Shown here one piece after another: positions 1 to 11,639 of a stretch of DNA of 64,000 nt (its first letter is position 1; each line of letters opens with the position of its first letter). Both the position numbers and the translations under genes were made by a program. The notes beneath the pieces were generated by a model that made no database searches, was not told the DNA's origin, and was given only the letters and a program-made list of their open reading frames with translations. The stretch is taken from contig JAGFNQ010002314.1 in NCBI GenBank assembly GCA_024364735.1, forward strand, positions 311,644 to 375,643. The letters are read 5' to 3'. Source of the stretch: Boesenbergia rotunda. Taxonomy: Eukaryota > Streptophyta > Magnoliopsida > Zingiberales > Zingiberaceae.

Positions 1-802
1 AAAAGTAAAGCGAATAACATCACCTTAAGCTCGAGGAAGATCCAACATGAAGATGAATCTTCTGAAGATGAAGAAAATATGGCGTACATGGTAAGAAAAT
101 TGTCCAAATATTTTATAGCTAAAAGATTTAATAAAGTGCAGGGTAAGAAGCAAAGAAAAATCTGTTGCTACAACTGCAACGAAGAGGGGCACGTGAAGGA
201 AAACTGCCCCAAATTTAAGAACAAAGGAAAAAGGGTAACAAAGGCAAAAGTTCACAACCTAAAGGCAACATAGGACGAGTCCTCATCGGAAGATTCAGAT
301 CTCGACGAATACGCCGGACTTACACTGATGGCTTCACATTAGGAAGATGAAAGCATCGATGAAGAGGAGCCACGTCAGAATATATCAATGACGAAGGGGG
401 AGCTTCCGATATCAGAAAGGATATGGTAAGTGAGGTATGTCTTCTACCTTCTGATCAATTATATTTTAGTACTAAGCAAATGGTAATATATGTGTAAATT
501 GAAAAATAATAATGCTGAATTAAAAAGGAAATTATCTTCTTCATGCCCATTAGAAATATATGATAAATTGAGATTTGAAAATGAAAGTTCAAAAATTCAA
601 AATGAAAACTTGAAAAATAACCATTCATCTTCAAGTTGTTTTCAAAATTCAAAAATTAGATATTATAGAAAACTTAACTAGTATTTCAAATTTTATAGGA
701 GCTAAATTATAAAAATTCTCAAATCATATATTCTATCTAAGTTTCTAAAATCCTGTTAGCAAAAATTTATATTGGGTCCCTAAATTTGTCTTAAACTGTT
801 AG
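1..802 (+). pseudogene. Copia gag remnant with CCHC zinc knuckle (element A)
   Basis: This is the C-terminal half of a Copia gag (nucleocapsid) gene. An open stretch at 79-273 encodes a basic region followed by a CX2CX4HX4C zinc knuckle (CYNCNEEGHVKENC), which in this family binds RNA during packaging. Downstream the homologous frame continues through several stops: acidic DESSSEDSD, a LALMASH-like stretch, then a C-terminal NPVSKNLYWVPK motif near 752-795. The same order is seen in the intact gag at 59316-60704. The stops after 270 and around 340 make it a pseudogene. Confidence 0.75.
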
Positions 803-1808
803 ATTTTTTTATTTGTTAAGTAGAGATTCTTCTTGGTAATTAATGCTTGATCTTGTTGATATATTTTTTTTTACTTATAGAAAAAATTAGTTTAAGATTT
901 TTCGTTGTTAGAATTTGATTTGTTTTATTTATAGAATTTTTTTTTGAATTTTTAACAGGTAAACGATTTTATTATGATTTTTCATTCGAAAATGTATTTC
1001 TAGAATTTAAAAATACTTAAAAAATTAATTTAATCGAATCTAATTTTTTGGGATTTGTTGATTACCTTTTAAGACTTGAGAAAAATTTTTAAAATTATTT
1101 GATATCAAAATCAAAATTTAAAATTATTATCATTGAATTTAAAATTGATTTTCAGAAAGTTAGAAAATCGTTTTCACTTTGACAATTTTTCGAGTAAAAA
1201 TAAATTTTTAAAAATTATTTTTCTAAAAATTAAACTTTACATTTAAAAAAAATTAATTTTCGAGCAAAATTTGAAAACTTAGATTTTCTAGAAGCTATTT
1301 ATTATGTTAAAATTCTTCTCAAAAAGTTTCAAAATTTTTGATTTTGGATTAAGTTTTTATAAATTATTGTATGTGTTAGTATTTCCCTTAATATGTTTTA
1401 AGTTTTTGATATGATCAAAGGAGGAGAAATATGATTAAGTTAAGGGGTAGAATTAATTTCAAAAAAAAATTTGGTACTTACATTGTTAGTTATTCATTTC
1501 TATTTTTTTATACTTGTTTATCCAAACTTAACTCGGGTTGATGCACATCAAAAAGGGGGAGATTATAAGTACCCTAGGTTGGTTTTGATGTGGTCAACCA
1601 AGTTAAGTTAAGTCATGTTATTTTTTAATCCCTATGTCTAAGTGTGCAGGAGTTTAAGAGCGCAGAAGTCAAGCGGAAAATGCAACAGTCGAGAAGGATG
1701 GCACGGGAAGGGAGCCGACAAGCTCGGTGCATCCGAGGGACGCGGAGGTCTACAGAAGAGTACGCCGGTAGAGCGAGAAGGACGCGCGTAACGTCTGAGG
1801 GACGAGAA

Positions 1809-3887
1809 TGTAGCGACCCGCCTTCTCTCTACCTTAGACGGATCGTTACTTTATCTACTTCTTGACTCTAATAGTCCACCAAACTTATAGTTTCAAGCCA
1901 TACAAAGACACAACACCATTTCTATACTCTATGTCAGTTTCCTAAACAATTTAGCCAATCAAACGAATCCATAAACTTGAATTTAGGACTTTTATGGAAG
2001 AAAATAAACTAAACAAGTTTATATAAACTTTAACAATAGAGTTTGTACCAATCTTGACTCCTATGCATTCATAACGCCAAATACATGTTCTACAACCTTG
2101 CTAATGCATTATGAAATGTGATTGCAACTTTTCTAAACATTTTTAAGCAATAAAAACTTGATTCAAAGGGAAATTGATACTATCTTGGCACAAACACCTC
2201 TCTCTCTAACAATGTATCAATATCTCTAACTACTTACACTTCTACCCATCCAATGCAATCATAAGGATATGTATGCTAAATGAAATGACATGGAATCTTT
2301 ACTCTAAGAAATTGAGCATGTAAAACTATCCAAAACTCAAATACTCTATAATCTCCATAAGCAAGAACTTGAAATTTGAATAAACTTAAACATTGCAATT
2401 CAAATAACTAAATTGTCTCGTCTCAAAGACCTCTCCATAATCAGCCACCACACACACTCTACTCAGCACCGCCTCGTCGTCTTCCTTCAGAATTGCTTGC
2501 CTTTACCTTTATCTGCAATAAGAGGAAATGCATCTATAAGCATAAAGCTTAGTAAGTACTATCTAGCTCACAAATAAAACTCGAAATATGCAAGCATGCT
2601 TCTAGATCAAACTGAACATCATATGAGATACTAATATGCTTGAAAGAAAACTAAGAACATGTATAGCTCAAAACATGCATACTCAAGCAATAATAAATCT
2701 CAATTTACTTTTCTTGGCTCAACTTGAAACTTTAGCTATTCTTTAACTTTTGAAAACTTTCTGAAACTTTAGGAAACTTTGCTAAAGCATATACTTAAAA
2801 ATAATAATCACTTGGATCCACTGAAGACGTAAGTACCATCTCATGCGCGTTCCCTAAAAGGTTGGGGTAGCGAGCCACCAATCCTAATAGAGCAGACCTT
2901 GGTCTACCAGGGCCAAGACCTTGGAATTGGACACCTGGATTTCTTTAACGACGCCCTTGGACGCCGGGTACTGGTCTTAGAAAAATAAAATAGCTTTTTT
3001 TTCTTTTCTTTCTTATCTGTAAATGCCTTGGCATTTTCTGGAGCACCTTGCGTGCTAAAATCCCTAAGTCTTGACTTTTCGGGATTTCTTAAGGCCTTGG
3101 CCTTTTCTTTTCTTATCTTTATCTTCTCTTTTCTTTTCTCATAGCTTTTCTTGGTCCCTAATCTCATATAGGGCACTCAATAAAATATATAAGCATATAA
3201 TGAACTAAGATCACATGCAAAAATCTTAACAAGAAGTAAATATCACTTTTAAAAACTTTTAAAGGAAATTCTCGCGGAAAAATTGCCTCTTACTGCAGGT
3301 GAGCAGTACTTACATTGATATCTTGGACTTACAACCAAGATTAATGTCTAGAGCTCGGAAGAAACTTGAGATCTCGACGAATTCTTCGCGCCTACGCGTT
3401 CCTCTCGTCGCGGGGATCCCGAATATAGGAATATCTCTTGGAAGAAAGCCTTGGCCGGCCCTCTAGGCTTGGTGTGGCGTGCGCACAAGAGAGGGGAAGA
3501 AGAGGGGTCGGCGCAACTTGGGAGAGGGAGAGGGTTTGAGAGAAAATAAAACTTCTCTCTTTAATTATCTATTTATAATTAAGGGGCAGATCAACTTAAC
3601 TATACCTTAAATAAAGTTCTCTCCGTCCATTGTTGTGCTTGATACCTAGCCCAGCTGGTCGCGCGCTTGTGTGGTCTCGCGCTGGTCGCGGGTTCGATCT
3701 CCGGCAGCCCCTTAGTGGTTTTTCCTTTTTTGGCTTTCTTTCTTTTTTTTTTAAAATACCAAACGGACTCGGAAAATTCCATAAAAATATTCTAAAAATT
3801 CCTAAAAATATCTAGAATATTTCTAAACCATTTCTAAATAATTCTAAGGACTTTAAGAACTAAAAATGGGAATTTTGGGGCGTTACA
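1809..3887 (-). mobile_element. Solo LTR (Gypsy-like), 2079 bp, 5-bp TSD GAGAA
   Basis: The insertion runs from TGTAGCGACCC to GGGGCGTTACA and is flanked by a perfect 5-base duplication GAGAA (1804-1808 and 3888-3892). It interrupts the LTR of element A within GGGACGAGAAGCCGGGAG, which is continuous in the related LTR at 58302. Read on the minus strand it starts TGTAACGCCCC, typical of plant Gypsy chromovirus LTRs. No gag, pol, primer site or second LTR lies inside, so it is a solo LTR left by LTR-LTR recombination. The lineage is an inference from the termini only. Confidence 0.85.
3641..3752 (+). repeat. Possible tRNA-derived SINE or tRNA relic with A and B boxes
   Basis: An RNA polymerase III A-box-like sequence TAGCCCAGCTGG (3647-3658) is followed 32 bases later by a B-box-like GGTTCGATCTCC (3691-3702) and then a T-rich tail to about 3752. 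This spacing and order fit the head of a tRNA-derived SINE. No clear target-site duplication was found, so it could instead be an ancestral part of the surrounding LTR. Confidence 0.4.
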
Positions 3888-4185
3888 GAGAAGCCGGGAG
3901 GAAGCTCGCTCAAGGAGAAAGTCGGAGGATGGTTCGGGTGAGCCCAACTCCGGAAGGCTCGAAAATCATCCAAGAAGACCCGTCGTAAAATTGGTCAGCA
4001 AGGTGCTAACTAAAAAGCACTCGGGCGCCCCTATATACATGCTCCTAAGACTCGAAAAGTCATCCACAACTAGCCGTTTACGGATGTTACGAAGTGATAA
4101 ACTTCCATGCCATATGTCAGGCGTCCTCAAGCACTCTGGCACTCTTATTGTGTCACGTCAGCATTCGGATAAAATCTTCCAGGAC

Positions 4186-4194
4186 TATAAATAG
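4186..4194 (+). promoter_or_regulatory. TATA box of element A LTR
   Basis: TATAAATAG lies at the position where the related 58302 LTR has the same nonamer, about 130 bases before the conserved AAGGCTTCTCCG U5 text. Confidence 0.55.
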
Positions 4195-4626
4195 GCCCCC
4201 AGAGCTTAGTTCCAAATCACTCATTCACTGCAAATGAATTTTTTATAATTTTCCACTATTTTTCTATGTTTTTATTGTGTAAGAGGCTTCTCCGTCCGAA
4301 GGAGTTTATTCAGGAGAATCGAACTACATTCTATCTTGGATTAGCAACCTCCTCGATTGCAAACCAAGTAAAATCCGTTCTTCTCTTTCTTTTCAGTATT
4401 GCTTTATTTTTTTAATGTTATTTATTATTGGTTGAACTAATTAACACTTTTGTTTAGGATAAACAAAAGATAGAGTCTTAATTTTCAGGGGCAATTCACC
4501 CCCTCTTGCCGACTTACGATCACCTTCAAATTACTTGGGAATCATTGATTATCCAAACCAAACAAGATTTTTTTAATAACCTTGGATGGATAACCAAGGT
4601 TTGTTGGTGCAATCGACCTAAGTTTG

Positions 4627-6304
4627 TGTTAGTAGGAGCCTAGAGTCAATTATGTGATGATTGACTAGAGACTTTTTGTATCATATTCTATCATTAATAA
4701 AGACATGTTTGGTTATTATACTTACTTTGTATTTGTGCCAAATAACTAAGTATAATAATGTTCTTGGGTAGTAGGTTCTTATCTACATTATATCGATTGG
4801 TTGAATCGATTGTGAGATAATGTAGAGAACACTATACTAAATCATTCCTAGTCAAGTATTAATATTAAAGGACAATATTAATGCATGGAGACTAGCATGT
4901 AGGTCAACTGATGACTTGAGCTTACAAGTCATGGATATGTGATATCAAGTTGACACATGGGTATACATTGGAGAATGTGTACTGAATTGACCCGCCATGA
5001 GAAAGTTTCATAGATTGTCATATAAGTGTCATAAACTTTCTCATGTGACTATTAGTATGAATAGTCCTTAGACCTGAAGTCACTACGGTTCCCTACATAA
5101 GGAGTTATGTACTTTGGTATCGTCAAACGTCACTCGTAACAGGGTGGACTATAAAGGCGATCACTGGGTATGTAATGAATTATGCGGAGGGATGTGAATG
5201 ATGTAGATGGGATCTATCCCTCCCATATGACGGGAGTGATATCTGTGGGCCCCTTGATCGAGTAGGACTACTAAAACGCATGACCATGCTCAAATGAGTC
5301 AATATGAGATATTGAGCTCATTTGTTTGAGTGAGTCTACTCGGGGATCAAGAAACACAAGATTGATTGAGGATGACACGGTCTATGCCTCATTGGTCAAT
5401 CTAGATATCGAGGATAGAAAGACAAGGTCATACATTATCATAGTCACGGAGGTTTAGTCGGATCTCGACTTTTCTTGTTACTTGGGTAGCAATGATGCAT
5501 TGCTAGATGCCGCTCATTGCTTATGTGTCTAAAGCGTTTAGGCACATTGCCAACGTTACGAGAACCTATTGGGTCACACACTAAGGACACGATGCTTCGA
5601 AGATTAATTGATCTTGGTTTGACTAAGATTTGATTCGAATTGGATTAATTGAGTTAGACTCAAGTGAATCCAATTAGATTATGGGATTGAGTCTAATTTG
5701 AGTTAGACTCATCTAGATTAGACTCAACCACTTAATTATGGATAATATTCATTAAAAGATTTAATAAAATATTATTTAAGAGGAAGGCTAAGAGACATTC
5801 TATTCATTAGATGAATAGAATATTAAGAGTCTCAAGGAATACCAAGAGGCTTGGTATTCATTGGGTTTTATTAGCATTAAGATGAGAGGAGCTCAAGGGA
5901 CATAGACCTTTGGTATTTATTAGATAAGTATAAATACCCCCCCCCCTTGTCAAAGGCTAGAGGGTGCATCTCTCTTCCTCTTCTTTCTTCCTCCTTGTCC
6001 ATAACTCCCTAGTGGAGGTTCTTGTGCTTTGTGAACCATCCCAAGTTGCTAGCACAACTAAGGTGGTTCCTCTCCAAGGCGTAGATCATGTTCATGTGGA
6101 TACGCATAGAGACACGGACACTTGAACGTGTAAAAGATTCGGCGAACCAAAAGACTAGTGGGATAAGCGAAGGGCACGCGACAAAGGTATTCCTATAAGA
6201 TAGGAATTGTAGATCACTTTGTATGAGTTTTTCTTTCGCATGGATCGCTCGAGGGATCTTATTTCCGCTGTGATTTTAAATATTTTTACCTATAGATCCC
6301 TACA
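4627..6304 (+). mobile_element. Solo LTR, 1678 bp, 5-bp TSD GTTTG
   Basis: The insertion runs TGTTAGTAGGAGCC to AGATCCCTACA, flanked by GTTTG at 4622-4626 and 6305-6309. The element B LTR text CTAAGTTTG/ATCGGGTAGATC resumes exactly across it, as the undisturbed 3' LTR at 9988 shows. A TATAAATAC box at 5929-5937 supports plus orientation. No internal coding region or second LTR is present. The LTR type resembles Copia, but I cannot assign a lineage. Confidence 0.85.
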
Positions 6305-6663
6305 GTTTGATCGGGTAGATCATGGGTTTTGGTGTGTGTGTCAATATGTTAAGTTAGGTTTTCATGTTGGTTTGATGTATATGTTTGAGTCTTGCAGAAC
6401 TTGGTGAACCATACATGAAGAATAATGGAGTGAACCATCCGAGGGATAAGAGCCGAAGGAAGAGAATTTCAAACGGCAAACTGAGGAAGTAGACTTCAAA
6501 GGCATACGTGAATGATGGCATGGAGGCGAGCCACGGGCTTGTGTGCACATTCGAGGGACGAGAGCCGAAGGAAGAGAACTTCAAGGGGCAAGCCGAGGAA
6601 GTGGACTTCAAGACATACGTGAAGGATGAACTCTGGAGAGGTTGAGAGTGAGCTTACAGGGCA

Positions 6664-6865
6664 GGCGACTGGCAAGAGAATCAGTCGATTGACACTGCTG
6701 AGAGTACATTGTAGCAGCCGACTGGTAAGGGAACCAGCTAACTGATCTTTCTGTAAGGTCGAATAGCATATAACAGTCGACTGATCTGTTCGAAATCCAG
6801 CTGTTAGACTAGTCGTTGGCTGGACACCAGTCGACTGACCCTGGGAGCAGTCGACTAGTATCGGG
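6664..6865 (+). repeat. AGTCGACT palindrome cluster in 5' LTR of B
   Basis: Exact AGTCGACT occurs at least three times with several one-base variants (AGTCGATT, AGCCGACT), usually written as CAGTCGACTG or ACCAGTCGACTG. The cluster ends about 35 bases before the TATTTAAAG box. Confidence 0.75.
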
Positions 6866-7300
6866 GCTGAGCTGTTTCGTTAACAACTCTCTTCTCTATT
6901 TAAAGAGAAGCTTGAGACTTGAGAAGGGTAAGCTTTTATTGTGAAATCCTTGCTCAAGTATTCAAGTGCTCAAGCTCCAAGTCTTTTCTCTTTCTCCTAA
7001 ACCCTAGCTCTTATCTTGTAAAGATGAAGAGGATTTGTGAGAGGTTGCTCTCCACCGAGAAGGAGAAAGCATTAGCCGGAGATCGCTGAGGAGTGATCCA
7101 CCGAAAGATCAAGGGTTCGTCTACCTCAAGGACATGCCGTGGAGTAGGAGTAAGCAATCTCCGAACCACGTAAACGGTAAAGTTTTACCATTGTTTTAAT
7201 TGATAGTTTGAGTTTCCGCTTGTGCTAACAATTGTAGAGAGAAAGTGAATTGGAAGAAAAGCTATTCACCCCCTTTAGCCATGCCATCGGTCCCAACAGT

Positions 7301-7314
7301 TGGTATCAGAGTCC
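7301..7314 (+). other. Primer binding site of element B (tRNA-iMet type)
   Basis: TGGTATCAGAGTCC begins two bases after the 5' LTR and matches the plant initiator-methionine tRNA 3' end, with one difference from the usual TGGTATCAGAGCC. Confidence 0.8.
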
Positions 7315-7419
7315 AAGGTCACCTTTAATTGGACTAATCGCCTAGAAGAGCATATTCATAAAAAATGGTCGGCTCACACATCCAACTGCCAAAATTCTAA
7401 TGAGAATTCGCAGGGTTGA

Positions 7420-8998
7420 AGAAGAGGATGGAGGTATTCTTCAATACCGATTTTGATATTATGTTAATAATGGAAAATGGTTTTGAAGTGCCTAGGGATT
7501 AAGAGAACAAGCTTCTTGAAAAGATAAGATGGAGCAAGAAGAAAAGAGATGATTATTTAGTAAATTCAAAAGTTTTGCACCATCTACTAAGAGTGCTTCC
7601 CCAACAAGAGATAACAAGGATTGGGAGCTACTCAAGTGCTAAGGACTTATGGGATAAGCTAGTAGAGCTTCATGAGGGCACATCGGAAGCAAAGTTGGCA
7701 AAGAGAGACCTTCTCCGATCTCAACTCAACAACATCAAACTTGACAAAGGGGAGAAGATATCTAACTTACATGCTAGAATTAAAGAAATTCTTAATGGAC
7801 TAACAAGTGTAGGTGAGCAACTCTCTAACCAAGACATATTGATAAAAGCCATCAATGTCTTCCCAAGAATATCAAATTGGAGCTCAATGGTGGACTCATA
7901 CTACATATCTAAGGATCTAGAGAAAACTTTTCTAAAGGAATTCTTCTCAACCATGGAGCTCTATGAAACTCGGGTTGGAGGAGCAATTGAAGAAGTCTAC
8001 AAACCAAGAGGAGAAACTCTTATGACAAATAAGGGAAAAGGTAAAAAGAAGAAGACATCCTCATCCAACTTGGAAGAATCAAGTGCGTCCATGAATAGTG
8101 ATGCGGAAGCTTACATGGTAAGGAAAATGAGGAAAACGTTCAAATATTTTTCTACTGACAAATCTTATGGTAGGAAAAGTTCAATGAGCAAGAGTAGAAC
8201 ATGAAAGATCATATGTTGCAATTGTCAAGGAGAAGGACATATGAGAGATGAATGCCCACCTTTGAAGAAAAAGGAAGGAAAGAAGAAAGAAGAAAACAAA
8301 AGAAAAGGAGAAGCATGTCCAAAATATAAAAGCAACATGGGATGAGTCATCTTCATCGGAAGAGGAGGAGCATCATGTGTCCCATTTTGCTTTAATGGGA
8401 ATTGAAGATGTAGCCTCCATATCATCCGAAATTGATGAAGGGAAGAGCTCAAATGAAGATGAAGGGAGCTCAAGTGAAGGAGGAGCCTCAACTTCGGATT
8501 TGGACGTCTCGGTAAGTGAGGTATATAATTTACCCACTACCACCTAAGTTAAAATAATTTCTAGTACAAATGATGACTTGTTTAAAGCTAGGAAGAAAAT
8601 CAAATGCTTGAAAAATGAAATTTTCATGCTAAATGAAAATTTTGCATGCTTCTTCTTCTTCTTCTAGTTTAAATGGTTCATGCTTAGAAGAAGAAAATAG
8701 GGAATTAAGGGAAAAGGTAGGAAATCTTACTAAAGCCCTTAGAAAATTTGAAATTGGCTCAAAAACCCTAGACATGATCATTGAGAGCCAAAGGGCAAGT
8801 TTCAAGAAAGAGGATTAGGTTTTGGAAAATCTAGCAATGAAAAAACTTATCATTGTCTACTTGCTAGAGGACAATCTAAGGCAAAACCCCTAAATAAGAA
8901 GTGAATCCCTAAGGAGTACTTGGTCAACCCAATTAGAAAGCATTTTTATTGGGTACCAAAGTCAATCCTCAAGGGTTAGAGAATTTAGGGTTAGTCAA
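7420..8998 (+). pseudogene. Copia gag pseudogene of element B
   Basis: A gag (UBN2-like) polyprotein remnant. The N-terminal part (about 7420-7574) reads MEVFFNTDFDIMLIMENG with a TAA near 7500. The longest open part is 7575-8204 (about 209 codons) and includes LWDKLVELHEGTSEAK, the hallmark also seen in the 59316 and 30306 gags. A TGA at 8202-8204 is followed in frame by a zinc knuckle (CNCQGEGHMRDEC, about 8217-8255). A frameshift near 8330 leads to an acidic region, a coiled-coil stretch at 8633-8818 and a terminal NPIRKHFYWVPK near 8930-8965. Several disabling changes show that it is not functional. Confidence 0.8.
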
Positions 8999-9987
8999 CT
9001 ATGTTTGTTAAAATTTTAAAATTTTGAAAATTAATTGACTTGAGACCTAAAGGGGGAGCACTTAGCTTAAATAGAAATTCATGATAAAATGAGCTAAATA
9101 GGGATTACTTTTAGTATATCTCATAATGACTTGATTTATGTAGTTATTTATGTATATGAGATGATAGGATGATACTCATAATTCACATGTGTTTGACATT
9201 TTAGTGATTATGAATTGTATCACTTTAGTGATAATAAAAAAACTATGGGGAAAGCAAATATTTAATTAATGGACATCTTGCCTATAGATCATAGTTGGAC
9301 ATTTCAAATGTTTTAAAAATAATTCTGTGTTTTATTTGCTATGACATTGATTTGAAAAACATAAGGGTTCAAAACTAGGACTTGGTATTGATACAAAATT
9401 GAAGGTTTTTCAAAGTTTTTGAATTTTAGTCAAAATGTCAAAAATATTTGATTTTTTCATAAAAAAATATTTTTCTCTGTTAGAAAATATCAAAAGAAAT
9501 ATATGCAAAATTTCATGATTTTTCAGATTTTATTGAATTTTTAATGCATTTCTGAATTTCAGCTCAAAGGCTGAAATTTGAGAATGATAAGTATCAGTGG
9601 ACTGGTACAGAGGACCAGTCGACTGAAGATACTGTGAAAGGGCAGTTTTGATGAGACCAATTAACTGGTAACTGACTCAGTCGACTGGTAACTAAATTTT
9701 CTGATTTATGGTTATTTTCAAAATTTGAAACTTTGTCCTTATTTGATACCATAAGTTACATTGTTTGGTACAATCTTTTTGATGTTGTCAAAAGGGGAGA
9801 ATTGAAGGGTTTAAGTTAGAATTAACTTATTTCTTCGTGTTTGTGCAAAATTGAAAATCATGTGATAAGACATAGGTTAAGGGGTAGGATGCATATTTAT
9901 GCTTCTTAATATATTATGCCTCTAATTTTTAATTGCTATCTTTGTGCCTAACTTAAACATATTACCACACATCAAAAAGGGGGAGAT
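8999..9987 (+). other. Non-coding AT-rich 3' interior of element B
   Basis: No coding potential is seen after the gag end. The stretch holds two exact AGTCGACT palindromes with related variants (9596-9690), an internal polypurine run CAAAAGGGGAGAA near 9788 and the 3' polypurine tract AAAAAGGGGGAGATT ending at 9987. Confidence 0.65.
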
Positions 9988-11006
9988 TGTTGGTACAATT
10001 GACCCAAGTTTGATCGGGTAGATCATGGATTTTGATGTGTGTGTCAATATGAGTAAGTTAGATTTTCATGTTGGTTTGATGTGTGTGTTTGAGTCTTGCA
10101 GGACTTGGTGAACCACACATGAAGAATAACAGAGTGAACCATCCAAGGGACGAGTGCCGAAGGAAGAGGACTTCAAAGGGCAAGCTGAGGAAGTAGACTT
10201 CAAAGACATACACGAAGGATGGAATGGAGACGAGCCGCGGGCTTATGTGTGCATCCGAGTGACGAGAGCCGAAGGAAAAGAACTTCAAGAGGCAAGCTGA
10301 GGAAGTGGACTTCAAGGCATACGTGAATGATGGACTCCGGAGAGGTCGAGAGTGAGTTTGTAAGTAGGACAGTCGACTGACACTGCTGAGAGTACACTGT
10401 AGCAGTCGACTGGTAAGGGAACCAGTCGACTGATCTTTCTATAAGATCGAACAGCATATAACAGTCGACTGGTTTGGGGACCAACTGACTGGTCTGTTCG
10501 AAATCCAACCGTTAGACTATCCGTTGGCTGGACACCGGTCGACTGCTCCCAGGGCTAATCGACTAGTATCGGGGCTGAGCTATTTTGTTAACAGCTCTCT
10601 CCTCTATTTAAATAGGAGCATGAGACTTGAGAAGGGTAACTTTTATTGTGAAATCTTTGCTCAAGTATTCAAGTGCTCAAGCTCCAAGTCTTCTCTCTTT
10701 CTCCTAAACCCTAGCTCTTATCTTGTAAGGAGGAAGAAGATTTGTGAGAGATTGTTCTCCATCGAGAAGGAGAAAGCATTAATTAGAGATTGTCGGGGAG
10801 TGATCCACCAAAGGATCAAGGGTTCGTCAATCTCAAGGACACGCCGTGGAATAAGAACAAGCAATTTCCGAACCACGTAAACGGTAAAGTGTTAGCATTG
10901 TTTTAATTGATAGTTTGAGTTTCCACTTGCACTAACAATTGTAGGAAGAAAGTGAATTGGAAGAAAAGCTATTCACCCCCTTCTAGCCGTGCCATCGGTC
11001 CCAATA
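9988..11006 (+). repeat. 3' LTR of element B
   Basis: A 1019-base uninterrupted copy of the element B LTR, starting TGTTGGTACAATTGACC. It serves as the reference showing that the 5' copy was split at GTTTG. The palindrome cluster at 10371-10566 has at least four exact AGTCGACT, followed by CTATTTAAATAGG near 10614. It ends CCAATA, so the terminal CA is mutated. Confidence 0.85.
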
Positions 11007-11638
11007 AAGTTATCATGTATAACCCTCAACCAAACACACCGTAGAAGTTTTCGATTTTTAATTTGTTTTAGCTTGGAAACTATAATCCAATTAGGAAGGT
11101 GAACTTTAGGGATTTCGATTTTTTATTTTTTTTAAACTTAAATATTATGATCTAATTGGGAAGGTGAATTTAGACTAAAATAAAAATAAATTAAGTTTGG
11201 TACAAAATGACTTTTCCTCTTAAAGAATATTAAATAAAAATTAAAAAAACCTTTTTTATTTACTTATCATCTAAAGCTTATTTTATTATAATAATTATCA
11301 TAATTATATAACGTAAAATAGTTTGACCAAAATTACTTATAATATATTTATCCAAAATAATTACTCGTTAATAATTTTGATCAAAATTGCTACCATAGTG
11401 TACAAAATTAAATTGATTTTTTAGCCCAGGAGACAATGTGATATTTTCTCAATTTTTTAGATATTTAAGAATCAATTTTGGCAATTTAAGGAATAATTTT
11501 TTATGACTTGGTGATTGATACGAGAATACTAGGCTGATAGACTATCCACTGCAAACACTTCTTAATTTACTTTGATAGTCGATGAAAAATTTATATGGGA
11601 TTAGATCAACTATAAATTGCCTTTAAATCCCCAATTGA
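11007..11638. other. AT-rich intergenic stretch
   Basis: No open reading frame or RNA gene is recognised. A short imperfect direct duplication (near 11085 and 11150, sharing CAATTAGGAAGGTGAA-like text) is the only structure seen. Confidence 0.4.
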
Positions 11639-11639
11639 A

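Larger units (their letters stand above)
1..4522 (+). mobile_element. Gag-only-type Copia element A, 3' part (5' end outside window)
   Basis: This is the right-hand part of a Copia LTR retrotransposon. It holds a decayed gag, about 750 bases of AT-rich non-coding DNA with no pol motifs, a polypurine tract ending at 1563 and a 3' LTR (1564-4522) interrupted by a solo LTR. The gag zinc knuckle and the LTR text (for example the stretch around 3893-3960) resemble the complete element at 58302-62515, so the two are related but not identical families. The 5' LTR is off the window, so no target-site duplication can be checked. A pol upstream is unlikely because gag is followed directly by the 3' non-coding region, but this cannot be excluded. 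Confidence 0.8.
1564..4522 (+). repeat. 3' LTR of element A, interrupted by a solo LTR
   Basis: The LTR begins just after the polypurine tract AAAAAGGGGGAGAT at about 1550-1563, with a degraded first base pair (TA for TG). It ends in a TTCACCCCCTCTTGCC-type U5 and CA at 4521-4522. Removing the 2079-base insertion and one 5-base duplication leaves roughly 875 bases. The order matches the LTR of the 58302 element: GAGGGACGAGAAGCCGGGAG, TATAAATAGG, AAGGCTTCTCCG, then the CACCCCC box. Confidence 0.75.
4602..7298 (+). repeat. 5' LTR of element B (split by a solo LTR)
   Basis: It starts TGTTGGTGCAATCGACC and ends in ATGCCATCGGTCCCAACA just before the primer site. Without the insert it is about 1014 bases, matching the 1019-base 3' LTR. 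In order it holds a twofold repeat of a GAGCCGAAGGAAGAG unit (about 6436-6640), an AGTCGACT palindrome cluster (6664-6865), TATTTAAAG (6898-6906) and a U5 with TTCACCCCC. Confidence 0.85.
4602..11006 (+). mobile_element. Complete gag-only Copia element B
   Basis: Two LTRs flank a 2689-base interior. The 5' LTR (4602-7298) is interrupted by a solo LTR, and the 3' LTR is 9988-11006. The 5' LTR is followed by an initiator-Met tRNA primer site TGGTATCAGAGTCC (7301-7314), and a polypurine tract AAAAAGGGGGAGATT precedes the 3' LTR. Flanks AGGTT (4597-4601) and AAGTT (11007-11011) look like a target-site duplication with one change. The interior contains only a decayed gag, then AT-rich non-coding DNA. 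No protease, integrase, reverse transcriptase or RNase H motifs are seen. The last LTR dinucleotide is TA instead of CA. Confidence 0.88.
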
